Source of the DNA: an uncultured Eubacteriales bacterium | GTDB lineage: Bacteria > Bacillota > Clostridia > Christensenellales > Aristaeellaceae | Assembly: GCA_902801765.1 (NCBI GenBank) | Contig: CADCJO010000013.1 | Coordinates: forward strand, 27,539 to 91,538 | Length of the DNA: 64,000 nucleotides | Reading direction: 5' to 3' | Shown: positions 16,826-23,881 of the stretch, in pieces | Position numbering within the stretch: the stretch's first letter is position 1 | Layout: each line of letters opens with the position of its first letter | Notes under the pieces: generated by a model | Databases searched by the model: none | Told to the model about the DNA's origin: nothing | The model's input: the letters and a program-made list of their open reading frames with translations, nothing else | Translations under genes and position numbers: made by a program

Positions 16826-17464
16826 TCACATCGCCTGGGAAACGGACACGATGCGGTCCCAGGGAACGATGGACAGCGCGCCGGAGGGGCAGCCCTCGGC
16901 ACAGGCGCCGCACATGATGCACTTGGAGGATTTATGGGTGACGGGGTTCACGGTGGGCATATGCCAGGGGCAGGCCTGGGTGCACGCGCCGCAGCCGATG
17001 CACTTGTCGGTATCCACCCGGCGGATGCCCAGATCATCGGCGTAAATCGCGCCCATGGGGCAGGCTTCGCCGCAGGCGGGCTTTTCGCACTGGCGGCAGG
17101 TGTCCGGGAAGTAGGTCCAGTTGTCTTCCGTGTACAGGCCCTGGCCGTTGCGGCTGGAGTACAGGTTGCGGGTCACCTTCACGCGGGAGATGTAGCTGGA
17201 GCAGCAGCCGTCATTGGTCAGGGTGCAGTTGATTTCGCAGCGCTGGCAGCCCACGCAGCGGTCGGCATCCACCACCAGCAGGCCCTGGGGGAACGCCCAG
17301 ACGCGCACCTTATCTTCCGCAATCGCCTTTTCGCTCACGCCCAGCACGCTGAGCAGGGAAGTGGAAAACGTCAGCCCGACAAGGCTTTTGCCCGACAGCT
17401 TCAGGAATTGGCGGCGGGTATAGTCCTTGTCCAGGAAGCTTTTCCGATCCTTCGTTTCAGTCAT
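16826..17464 (-). CDS. Tat-exported ferredoxin-like subunit with four [4Fe-4S] motifs
   Basis: The 212-residue electron-transfer subunit resembles YdhY, HycB and AorB. A twin-arginine signal (TRRQFLK) is followed by a hydrophobic stretch ending near AIAED. Four cluster motifs follow: CVGCQRCEINC, CRQCEKPACGEAC, CIGCGACTQAC and CIMCGACAEGC. It would pass electrons to or from the AOR-type subunit encoded next. The signal predicts export of the folded, cluster-loaded protein by the Tat system at 19720-20990. The ATG at 17464 is chosen because TAGGAGGAG lies just upstream; the frame extends further upstream without a ribosome site. A ~224-base leader precedes it. Confidence 0.92.
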   Translation of the reverse strand: MTETKDRKSFLDKDYTRRQFLKLSGKSLVGLTFSTSLLSVLGVSEKAIAEDKVRVWAFPQGLLVVDADRCVGCQRCEINCTLTNDGCCSSYISRVKVTRNLYSSRNGQGLYTEDNWTYFPDTCRQCEKPACGEACPMGAIYADDLGIRRVDTDKCIGCGACTQACPWHMPTVNPVTHKSSKCIMCGACAEGCPSGALSIVPWDRIVSVSQAM

Positions 17465-17688
17465 GATCGATCTCCTCCTAATTCTTGAAAGACTTCCGAA
17501 GGGCCTTCCCTCCGGAGGCAAACAAAGGACCCGCCGAGCGCAGCAAACAGGGCACGCGCATTTCTGCGCACGTCCAATCAGCGGTTCGACGGGCTCCTTC
17601 GCAAAAGGCAAGCGCCCCCGTCGCCGGGAACACTCATCGGCTTGGGCGGCCGCGGGGGTCATCCCAAGCTCGGAGCTTGTTTGAACTA
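17465..17688 (-). promoter_or_regulatory. Long structured 5' leader of the AOR operon (possible riboswitch)
   Basis: This ~224-base GC-rich untranslated leader can form an 8-bp stem with a GAAA tetraloop (17550-17572 region) and a strong hairpin close to the start (about 17496-17515), followed by the ribosome site. Leaders of molybdenum/tungsten enzyme genes sometimes carry the Moco/Tuco RNA motif. I could not match that consensus by eye, so the assignment is only a possibility. Confidence 0.3.
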
Positions 17689-17693
17689 AGCTC

Positions 17694-17722
17694 AGTATAG
17701 CATATTTTTATGTATCTGAAAA
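17694..17722 (-). promoter_or_regulatory. Promoter of the AOR operon
   Basis: On the minus strand TTTTCA (17717-17722) and TATACT (17694-17699) are spaced by 17 bases, with a TG just before the -10 box. It is the only good promoter between the palindrome and the first gene. Confidence 0.65.
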
Positions 17723-17765
17723 GAGCTTTTGAAAAATAAAAGTATATTTTGGTAGGAAAATTTAC

Positions 17766-17785
17766 CTGTTAGTTTATTCTAACAG
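17766..17785. promoter_or_regulatory. Palindromic operator-like site upstream of the AOR promoter
   Basis: Seven-base arms CTGTTAG and CTAACAG are separated by TTTATT. The site is centred about 55 bases upstream of the -35 box, a position usual for an activator. The cognate regulator is unknown. Confidence 0.45.
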
Positions 17786-17916
17786 ACTTATTTTGGAAGA
17801 ACGGCAGGGAAAAAGTTCCAAGTTCTGAGCGCCCGTCGCAGTGGGCCGGTTAGCCAGGCGGAAAAGATACGGATGCTGAAAGAGACAGGCGAACAGCGGC
17901 ATAAGGTTATGAAACA

Positions 17917-17950
17917 CGAAAGCCCACGCGGTGATGAACCTCATGGGCAT
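17917..17950 (-). terminator. Weak terminator-like hairpin after the anti-sigma gene
   Basis: GCCCA and TGGGC arms (with an inner GG/CC pair) lie 10 bases beyond the anti-sigma stop, followed on the minus strand by TTTCGTGTTTC. The T-run is interrupted, so efficiency is doubtful. Confidence 0.35.
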
Positions 17951-17957
17951 TTTGGCG

Positions 17958-18929
17958 TTACACTTCTTTTCTTTGATTCAGGAGCATTTGCCAGGCAATG
18001 GAAAGCAACGCATAAAATGCCAACGCTGTCAGCAGAATGCCGAGAAGATCATGTTCCATAAAAAAGCTGGTCGTTTTGATGCCTTTCAAAAGAAGGTGTG
18101 ATACGACATAGGAAACCGGCGCAAAGAACAATTGACGCAAAGTCCAATTGTATTTCCATTTTCTGAAAATCACCCAAAGCAGCCCGAACAGTCCCGCCAA
18201 TGCCGCTGCGATCAGCAGATAATATGCCAGCGCCAGGCGCGGGAGGACTTCGATTCCGCCATTGAGAGGGGGCCCCCACAGCAGTTTCTGCGGCTGTTCA
18301 AAGCCATAGATCAGACGATCTGGAACAGGATAATAGGTAAACTCGTAATAAGGGGAGACATGACGAGCGAACCCCTGATTCGCGCTGACCGCTTGCATGA
18401 GAACTGTTGTTGTGCCATCGTCCTCTATGATTGTATGCTCCTCGAATCCGTTGATGAGGCTGCTTACATTCAGAACCAGCGCATCCACGGAATCTTTCGC
18501 CGCATCAGGAGCAACGGTTGGTTTAGGGGCTGCTCCATCGTTTTCCGGAGTGACCCCATCAGCGCTGCCGTATTCCTCCGGATGGATGGTTTCGACACGC
18601 GCAACCTCGATCAAGCCGTCCTGCCAGGGGACATACTTCATGTCCGTAGCATGGAAAAAGTAGGTATAAACTCCGATAAAAACACACAGCGCGGCCATGA
18701 TGGCCGCGTACCAGCGGCGCTTCCGAATTTCCTTTTTGATCGTCTGGAGCGGCTTTGCCGTTTCAACACCCGGCTCGGCAGGCGTTTCGATTTCGGATAA
18801 CTTCTTCTGACAGTCGGCGCATTCGGTCAGATGCTGTTCAATCAGGTTTTTTGTTTCTGGCTCAACCATATTTTCCGCGTACAGCGGCAGCAGATCACGC
18901 GTAACGGCGCAGGGCAGTTTCATGCTCAT
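17958..18929 (-). CDS. Anti-sigma factor with zinc-binding HC2 domain
   Basis: This 323-residue membrane protein starts with an anti-sigma zinc finger (residues ~5-42) containing H-x3-C-x2-C (HLTECADC). A membrane segment follows at ~73-92, then an extracytoplasmic region of about 130 residues, and two or more C-terminal membrane segments. It should hold the ECF sigma factor of the preceding gene inactive until an envelope signal is sensed. The start overlaps the sigma stop by four bases (ATGA), so the pair is co-translated; ATG 18923 is an alternative start six bases in. The signal sensed is not evident. Confidence 0.85.
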   Translation of the reverse strand: MSMKLPCAVTRDLLPLYAENMVEPETKNLIEQHLTECADCQKKLSEIETPAEPGVETAKPLQTIKKEIRKRRWYAAIMAALCVFIGVYTYFFHATDMKYVPWQDGLIEVARVETIHPEEYGSADGVTPENDGAAPKPTVAPDAAKDSVDALVLNVSSLINGFEEHTIIEDDGTTTVLMQAVSANQGFARHVSPYYEFTYYPVPDRLIYGFEQPQKLLWGPPLNGGIEVLPRLALAYYLLIAAALAGLFGLLWVIFRKWKYNWTLRQLFFAPVSYVVSHLLLKGIKTTSFFMEHDLLGILLTALAFYALLSIAWQMLLNQRKEV

Positions 18930-19411
18930 CCCTCCATTTTCTCTTTGATCTTTGCGCAGGCTCTGTGATAAACCACACAGGCCCAGTTTTCCGATTTGCC
19001 GAAGAGGTCCCCTATATCCCGGAAGCTCAGCTGTCCAAGTGTCCTGAGCGTGAACACTTCCCGATAGGGCTCGTCCAGGCGATGAAGCAGCCTGTGGATG
19101 CGCATGTTTTCATCCTGGCGAATAATTGCTTCTTCCGGCCCGATGGACATGTCTGGGATCGGCAGCGCGTCGTCAATCGGCAGGGGCTTTTTCTTTCGCT
19201 GCTCTGACAGCCACAGATTTTTGGCAATCGCGCAAAGCCAGCTTTTCAGGCTGCTTTTCCCTTGAAACTGATTCAGGGATCGCATGGCCTTGAAGAAGGT
19301 TTCCTGGGTCAATTCCTCGGCGGTCTGCGGATTTCCGGACAGGGAGAACGCATAGTGGTATACAGAATCGAAATAGCTTTGATAGATCTGATCAAAAGAA
19401 TCACGCTGCAT
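18926..19411 (-). CDS. ECF-type RNA polymerase sigma factor
   Basis: The 161-residue protein has the two-domain layout of ECF sigma factors. Region 2 (residues ~10-75) contains the -10 binding helix around EELTQETFFKAMRSL. Region 4 (~105-155) contains the helix-turn-helix around LSFRDIGDLFGKSENW. AAAGGAGG lies 9 bases before the ATG. The anti-sigma gene overlaps its end. The location between the AOR and tat operons could be chance; no shared promoter motif was established. Confidence 0.92.
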   Translation of the reverse strand: MQRDSFDQIYQSYFDSVYHYAFSLSGNPQTAEELTQETFFKAMRSLNQFQGKSSLKSWLCAIAKNLWLSEQRKKKPLPIDDALPIPDMSIGPEEAIIRQDENMRIHRLLHRLDEPYREVFTLRTLGQLSFRDIGDLFGKSENWACVVYHRACAKIKEKMEG

Positions 19412-19497
19412 TGAGTTTACGTCCTCCTTTCACTTTATTAGACGCAGATCATGAAGGAATCTTACAAAAGAATATTCGGTTTCCCCAAAATTGCGCT

Positions 19498-19605
19498 ATG
19501 CAAAAGTTTGCGGGGGAAACCAGAAAGAGCCTTCTCCCTGTTTCCCTTTCTCTGGGAAAAACTGTCTCATTGGTTGGAAGCGCGTTTCCTCACAAAGTTT
19601 TGCAT
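19498..19605. repeat. Long imperfect inverted repeat
   Basis: Arms of about 22 bases (ATGCAAAA..GGAAAC and its complement) enclose about 63 bases, which contain a smaller hairpin (TTTCCC / GGGAAA). It could be an untranslated RNA fold or a relic of a small mobile element. Confidence 0.45.
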
Positions 19606-19640
19606 TGAGCCCAAAAAATATATTGGTTTTCTGCTGAAAC

Positions 19641-19677
19641 AAAAGCCCTCGAAACGCAGCGGTTTCAAGGGCTTTTT
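19641..19677. terminator. Bidirectional terminator after tatC
   Basis: AAAAGCCCT and GAAAC pair with GTTTC and AGGGCTTTT across a 6-base loop, with T-runs on both strands. It lies 43 bases beyond the tatC stop. Confidence 0.8.
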
Positions 19678-19719
19678 AAGTTCACAGCAGGGTCTGATGC
19701 GTAACGATGGCTTCGCTTT

Positions 19720-20484
19720 TCATGCCCTCTCCCGGGGCTTGGTGAGCCTGGCAACCTGCACGCCGATTTCAAACAGCACGTACAGCGGCACGCCCAGGGC
19801 CACCTGGGACACCACGTCCGGCGGGGTCAGAATGGCGGCCACCACGAAAATGCCCAGCAGCACATACTTGCGCTTGGTGGAGAGCATCTTATAGTTTGTC
19901 CAGCCCATGCGGGTGGTCAGGTACAGGAACACCGGCAGCTGGAACGCCACGCCGAAGGGCACGATGAACCCGAACAGAAAGTTCACGTACTTGTCAATGG
20001 ACAGCATAGGCGTAGCCAGGCCGTCGCCCTGGATCAGGAAAAAGTCCACCGCCAGGGTATACACCGCGAAATAGCAGAACATGACGCCCAGCAGGAACAG
20101 AAGCAGCGCCAGGAAAAACAGGATCCGGAACGCCTTCTGCTCCTGAGGATACAGGGCGGGCTTGATAAAGCCCCACGCCTGCCAGATCACCACCGGGCTG
20201 GCCACGATCACCGCCGCGATGTGCGCCACCTTGAACTTGGTCATCAGCGCTTCGGACATGGCGGTGTAGATGATCTCGATGCCCCGGGCGGAAATCGGCC
20301 CGATGATCCAATTCATCAGCGCGTCAATGCCAAAATAAAAGACCACAAGAAAGGCGGCGATCACCGCTACGGCGGAAATGATAACCACCTTGCGCAGCGC
20401 CAGCAAATGGGAAAGCAGGGACGAACGTTTTTCCTGAATCGTCCCCTGCTCCTCCGGCTCCTTCAATTTTTCCTGAGCGCTCAT
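19720..20484 (-). CDS. tatC: Sec-independent protein translocase TatC
   Basis: The 254-residue integral membrane protein has six predicted membrane helices. It is the receptor that recognises twin-arginine signal peptides. The conserved N-terminal HLLALRK segment precedes the first helix, and YPQEQKAFR and VFLYLTTRMGW segments lie between later helices. The N-terminal ~25 residues are charged and slightly extended. Its ATG overlaps the tatA stop by four bases, so translation is coupled. The only Tat signal seen in this window belongs to the AOR ferredoxin subunit. Confidence 0.95.
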   Translation of the reverse strand: MSAQEKLKEPEEQGTIQEKRSSLLSHLLALRKVVIISAVAVIAAFLVVFYFGIDALMNWIIGPISARGIEIIYTAMSEALMTKFKVAHIAAVIVASPVVIWQAWGFIKPALYPQEQKAFRILFFLALLLFLLGVMFCYFAVYTLAVDFFLIQGDGLATPMLSIDKYVNFLFGFIVPFGVAFQLPVFLYLTTRMGWTNYKMLSTKRKYVLLGIFVVAAILTPPDVVSQVALGVPLYVLFEIGVQVARLTKPRERA

Positions 20485-20663
20485 GCTTTGTTCTGATCGT
20501 CAGGCTGACTGCCCTTGTCGTCGTCTTTGTCTTCTTTGACTTCGTTCTTAAAATCCTTGATACTCCTGCCCAGAGCTTTGCCCACGCCCGCCAGCTTGCC
20601 GCCGCCGAACAGCACCAGCGCCAGCACGATAATCAGAATGATTTCAGTGGTTCCCAGCCGCAT
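20481..20663 (-). CDS. tatA: Sec-independent translocase protein TatA
   Basis: The 60-residue protein has one N-terminal membrane helix (residues ~5-20), the FGGGKL hinge where FG is the family mark, an amphipathic helix (VGKALGRSIKDFKNEV) and an acidic tail. TatA oligomers form the transport path. The gene lies 24 bases after tatB and overlaps tatC. AGGAG precedes the ATG. Confidence 0.94.
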   Translation of the reverse strand: MRLGTTEIILIIVLALVLFGGGKLAGVGKALGRSIKDFKNEVKEDKDDDKGSQPDDQNKA

Positions 20664-20687
20664 AACAGATTCCTCCTTGATTCCCCT

Positions 20688-20990
20688 TTATTTTTTCATG
20701 GTATCCTTTTCCGCTTCGCTCAGGTTTTGCTGAAGCTCCTTCCGGGCATCCTTCAGCTCCTGGGAAATATCGGCGTCCTTCATAGCGTCGTCAATGTCCC
20801 GGCGCACATCCGCGGTTTCGGCCATCATTTCGTTCCAGCCGATTTCTTCCTTGAGCTCCCGGATCAGCTGCTTTGCCCGGCGCACCATCCGGCCCAGCCA
20901 CCTGGCCACCTTGGGCAGATCCTTCGGCCCCACGATCACATACGCGATGATGAGCACCAGCAGCAGCTCCGCAAATCCGATGTTGAACAA
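20688..20990 (-). CDS. tatB: TatB/TatA-like translocase protein, TTG start
   Basis: The 100-residue protein has the TatB layout: a short N-terminal membrane helix (FNIGFAELLLVLIIAYVIV), a GPKDLPK hinge, then a long amphipathic and charged helix. It would bridge TatC and TatA. The frame opens much further upstream, but AAAGGGGG is 7 bases before a TTG at 20990, which places the start exactly at the family N terminus and downstream of the promoter at 21015-21043. In Gram-positive bacteria such proteins can be bifunctional TatA/TatB. Confidence 0.88.
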   Translation of the reverse strand: MFNIGFAELLLVLIIAYVIVGPKDLPKVARWLGRMVRRAKQLIRELKEEIGWNEMMAETADVRRDIDDAMKDADISQELKDARKELQQNLSEAEKDTMKK

Positions 20991-21014
20991 ATGAAGGCCC
21001 CCTTTGATAGTTTT

Positions 21015-21043
21015 ATTATATTGCACTTGGCGCCGGATTGCAA
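21015..21043 (-). promoter_or_regulatory. Promoter of the tatBAC operon
   Basis: On the minus strand TTGCAA (21038-21043) and TATAAT (21015-21020) are spaced by 17 bases. Its position confirms that the tatB start cannot be far upstream of 20990. Confidence 0.8.
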
Positions 21044-21083
21044 GTGCTTCGCCAAATTCGTTACACAGTCCTTGCCCGATTGC

Positions 21084-21112
21084 TTTACACGCGCCATCAA
21101 AAAGTATATAAT
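21084..21112 (+). promoter_or_regulatory. Promoter of fdhD
   Basis: TTTACA (21084-21089) and TATAAT (21107-21112) are spaced by 17 bases. It diverges from the tat promoter with about 40 bases between the two -35 boxes. Confidence 0.8.
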
Positions 21113-21162
21113 AACGGCGTTCATCAAAACGCCCGCATGCATTTGCTGACAGGAGGAAGACC

Positions 21163-21804
21163 GTGAAAGGAATCATGGAGGAATACTTGCTCAATTGGAC
21201 GCTGAACGGTCAGCGGCAGCCGCCGTTTCTGTGCTCCGAGGGCGACGCCGAAGCGCTGCTGCTGGGCCATATGGCGGCCTCCGGGCTGGTGGAGGGGCCT
21301 GAAAGAGTACAGTCTGTTTCCTTTGAAAACGGTCTGTGGAACGTGCAGGCTGCATTATGCCGGCATGCGGCCCTGCCCGCGCTGACCCGTCTGGACGCGC
21401 TGCGGCCGCTGGAAAGCGCGCTGACGCTGCCTGCGGCGCAGATCATCGCCTGCTGCGAACAGGTGATGGCGCTGGACCATGCGGCGGGTCTGCACGCGAT
21501 TTTGCTCTGCGATGGGGAAAAAACGGCGCTGGGCCGGGACATCGGCCGTCATAACGCGGTGGAAAAAGCAGTAGGCAATGCCCTGCGCAGCGGCCTGACG
21601 CTGAACCGCGCGGTGCTGGCCTCCTCCGGCAGGCTTTCGCTGGAAATGCTGGCCAAAGCCGCCTTTTCCCGGATTCCCATTCTGGTCACCAAGAAACAGG
21701 TGGGCAGCCTGTGCGTAGCCTATGCCGGCCGGCTGAACATGACCGTTTGCCGCTTGGATGAAACACTGCACCCCCTGAGCTGCCCGAATCGGGTGAACGG
21801 CTGA
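21163..21804 (+). CDS. fdhD: FdhD-like sulfurtransferase for Mo/W-bisPGD enzymes
   Basis: FdhD transfers sulfur from a cysteine desulfurase to the molybdenum or tungsten cofactor and is needed for active formate dehydrogenases. The 213-residue protein is shorter than E. coli FdhD (277). It retains the DIGRHNAVEKAVG motif, the SGRLSLEMLAKAA motif and a Cys pair at 97-98 where the E. coli protein has a C-x2-C loop. The GTG at 21163 has AGGAGG 6 bases upstream; ATG 21175 is an alternative. It is transcribed divergently from tatBAC. No formate dehydrogenase is in the window, so it may serve one elsewhere or the AOR-type enzyme. Confidence 0.85.
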   Translation: MKGIMEEYLLNWTLNGQRQPPFLCSEGDAEALLLGHMAASGLVEGPERVQSVSFENGLWNVQAALCRHAALPALTRLDALRPLESALTLPAAQIIACCEQVMALDHAAGLHAILLCDGEKTALGRDIGRHNAVEKAVGNALRSGLTLNRAVLASSGRLSLEMLAKAAFSRIPILVTKKQVGSLCVAYAGRLNMTVCRLDETLHPLSCPNRVNG

Positions 21805-21900
21805 TTTTGTCCCTGTCCTTATTCTGCGAACGCGGCGCATGCAAAAACGGAGGTGGATTTCACCTCCGTTTTTACAGTTTTCGCAAAGATACATAGAGAA

Positions 21901-22701
21901 TCAAACTTTATGCGGACGGCAGGCATAGAAATCCGTCCGGGGAATCCAGCGGAGGAAATTGCCGATTTCCAAATCCCAATACCGCCATTCATGCTCATAG
22001 CCATCCACGGGATGCCAGGTGAAATCTGCGCCCAACGCTTTTGCGTCGGTGACGAAATCCTCCACCCGCTGGTACAGATGATCCTGCTTGCCGCAGCAGA
22101 TATAGCCTTTGGGCAGCTCGGCCCCTTCCTTGATTCTGGCTTCCAATTCATGGATGGGCTCAATCGCCCGGCGGAAAATATCCGTGACGGAATTTGGATC
22201 GAGCGCTTCCCGGCGCATCCGGTCTTTCCGGGCAGCCACGCCGGGCGACATGGCGCCAAAGGCGCAGTACCGCTCCGGCCTGGAAAGAGCATGGGCCAGC
22301 GTGCCGTAGCCGCCCATGGACAGTCCGGCAATATAGGTGTCCTCCCTGCGGGGCGATATGGGGAACATGGCGTTGATGAAATCCGGCAGTTCCTCATTCA
22401 GAAAGTCGAAATAATTGTCCCCCGCGGGCATATTATTGTACGCTTTGTTGCCGCAATCAAAGGTGACCAGGGCGATGCGCTGCTCCTCCGCCAGGCGTTC
22501 CACAGATGTGTAGCGCAGCCAGCAATGGCGATCGTTCCCGTGACCGTGAAGCAGGTACAATACGGGGAATTTGGCTTCCAGCCTGTGCGTCGGCTTGATA
22601 CCGGGCAGCCGGTCGCAGGGGGTAAAGGTGGGGATGGTGACGGTGATATCCACCCCATGATCCAGGGAATAAGCGTAAAAATTCACATCAAATCTTGCCA
22701 T
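21901..22701 (-). CDS. Esterase D-like / tributyrin esterase family alpha/beta hydrolase
   Basis: This 266-residue alpha/beta hydrolase is probably cytoplasmic. The oxyanion region is LYLLHGHG, the nucleophile serine is in GLSMGGYG, and the C-terminal His is in YEHEWRYWD. Such enzymes remove acetyl, feruloyl or other short acyl groups from sugars. The ATG at 22701 has GAAGGAGG upstream; the longer frame to 22803 runs into the preceding gene. It is the last gene of a LacI-GH172-esterase group. A role in deacylating an imported oligosaccharide is inference. Confidence 0.85.
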   Translation of the reverse strand: MARFDVNFYAYSLDHGVDITVTIPTFTPCDRLPGIKPTHRLEAKFPVLYLLHGHGNDRHCWLRYTSVERLAEEQRIALVTFDCGNKAYNNMPAGDNYFDFLNEELPDFINAMFPISPRREDTYIAGLSMGGYGTLAHALSRPERYCAFGAMSPGVAARKDRMRREALDPNSVTDIFRRAIEPIHELEARIKEGAELPKGYICCGKQDHLYQRVEDFVTDAKALGADFTWHPVDGYEHEWRYWDLEIGNFLRWIPRTDFYACRPHKV

Positions 22702-22733
22702 GGTCCTTCCTCCTTCGGGACGGGATAACAGAA

Positions 22734-23849
22734 TTACCTGGGCCAGCGGTCTTCCGGACAGGGCAGCGCCGGGAAAGGCGCGTGGGGCTCTGCCTGGTAC
22801 CAATAGGAAACGCTGGCGTAATCGTCCTGGCGCTCAAACAGCCCATGAGGGCCCCGGGGGCCGGAGCCGATCTGCTGAACGGTCACCTTCAAATCATGCT
22901 GAAACAGGATGGGATCGGGGATGTGCCAGCGGTAAAAGCTGCGCATGGGCGGTACGTCCCGGTTGAAGTATTCGGCGTGGAAGGTGTCTTCGCAGGAATA
23001 GAAGGGATAGCCCTGGAAAGGCGTGCAATAGGTTTTTTCCTGCATGTGGCCTTTTTCGTTGTAATATCCGCCGAAGGACCAGGCGCCGCCGAAGTAATCC
23101 TCCAGCCCGGTGGAGCATTGGGAAGGATATTCCCGGTCGCCGTCGATGTAGAACTTCATTTCGCCTTCGCCCCACCAGTACCTTTCCAGCGCCTGGATCA
23201 TCAGATGGGTGCCGATGTAATGGCCGCGGCCTTTGACGCCGTCCAGCAAAACGTAATCCTCCTGGAGTGCGGTCAGCTTTTGCCTGCGCCACTGGGCATG
23301 GAAAGAACCCATGCCGGGAATCGGTTCGTCATAGAGCGTATAGTCGATCTGGAAAAAGAGGCCGCGAATTTCTCTCGCGTGCTGGTTTTCCACGGTGATG
23401 CGAGCACGGGACGAAAAAGGCATGGGCAGATAGCAGTTCATGCCCCGGCGCGGATTCACCGTCATGGGAAGGGAGCAGACCTCGTATCCCCGAGCAAAGC
23501 CGTTCAGGAAAAAATCCCCCAGCGGCACTTCCACGGAGGGCGTTTCCTCTCCGTCCCAGTACATCCTGAGCACCAAATCCCGCAGGACGAAATGGCCCTT
23601 GTCCGTTTCATCGGTGACGGTAAACCAAATATGCTGAATGACCCCGCAGCCCGCAACATCCATCAGCGCTTCCGTTCCGCCGGAGGGGATACAGTCGATG
23701 CAGGGCGAGCCCTTTCGGGAATGGCCCAGCGCGCTGTCCGCGTGACAGGCGCCGCCCTTCTCCCCCGTTCTGTTTTCACCGTTGATGGAGCACGAACGGC
23801 CCTGCCTCAGCAGGGGCAGACCGCCAAGAAGAAAGGGAAACTGCTGCAT
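22734..23849 (-). CDS. DUF2961 / glycoside hydrolase family 172 protein
   Basis: The 371-residue protein has the DUF2961 fold, now classed as GH172, a double jelly-roll family that includes difructose-anhydride synthase/hydrolase, alpha-fructofuranosidases and arabinofuranosidases. Recognisable segments are VAGCGVIQHIWFT, WWGEGEMKFYIDGD and CSTGLEDYFGGAWSFGG, whose glutamates are the likely catalytic residues. No signal peptide is present. It lies between a LacI regulator and an esterase. Together with three GH32-type enzymes on the opposite strand it suggests fructan or fructoside metabolism. Arabinofuranoside activity is the main alternative. Confidence 0.85.
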   Translation of the reverse strand: MQQFPFLLGGLPLLRQGRSCSINGENRTGEKGGACHADSALGHSRKGSPCIDCIPSGGTEALMDVAGCGVIQHIWFTVTDETDKGHFVLRDLVLRMYWDGEETPSVEVPLGDFFLNGFARGYEVCSLPMTVNPRRGMNCYLPMPFSSRARITVENQHAREIRGLFFQIDYTLYDEPIPGMGSFHAQWRRQKLTALQEDYVLLDGVKGRGHYIGTHLMIQALERYWWGEGEMKFYIDGDREYPSQCSTGLEDYFGGAWSFGGYYNEKGHMQEKTYCTPFQGYPFYSCEDTFHAEYFNRDVPPMRSFYRWHIPDPILFQHDLKVTVQQIGSGPRGPHGLFERQDDYASVSYWYQAEPHAPFPALPCPEDRWPR

Positions 23850-23881
23850 GGAAAACGCTCCTTCCTTGTGAAAAACACGGT

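Larger units (their letters stand above)
17465..17957. other. Regulatory region upstream of the AOR operon
   Basis: It contains a long GC-rich leader (17465-17688, minus strand) with several hairpins, the operon promoter (17694-17722), an AT-rich stretch and a palindrome (17766-17785). The part from 17786 to 17957 holds the 3' flank of the anti-sigma gene with a weak terminator-like hairpin (17922-17948). No gene is seen. Confidence 0.6.
19412..19719. other. Intergenic region with inverted repeats
   Basis: It contains the upstream region of the sigma gene, a long imperfect inverted repeat (19498-19520 with 19584-19605) and the terminator of the tat operon (19641-19677). No gene was recognised. 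Confidence 0.6.

Noticed and set aside
18926..19411. ECF sigma factor as the output of the PP2C/STAS pair
   Set aside because: ECF factors are controlled by the adjacent zinc anti-sigma, and the locus is 25 kb away; no kinase-type anti-sigma links them.
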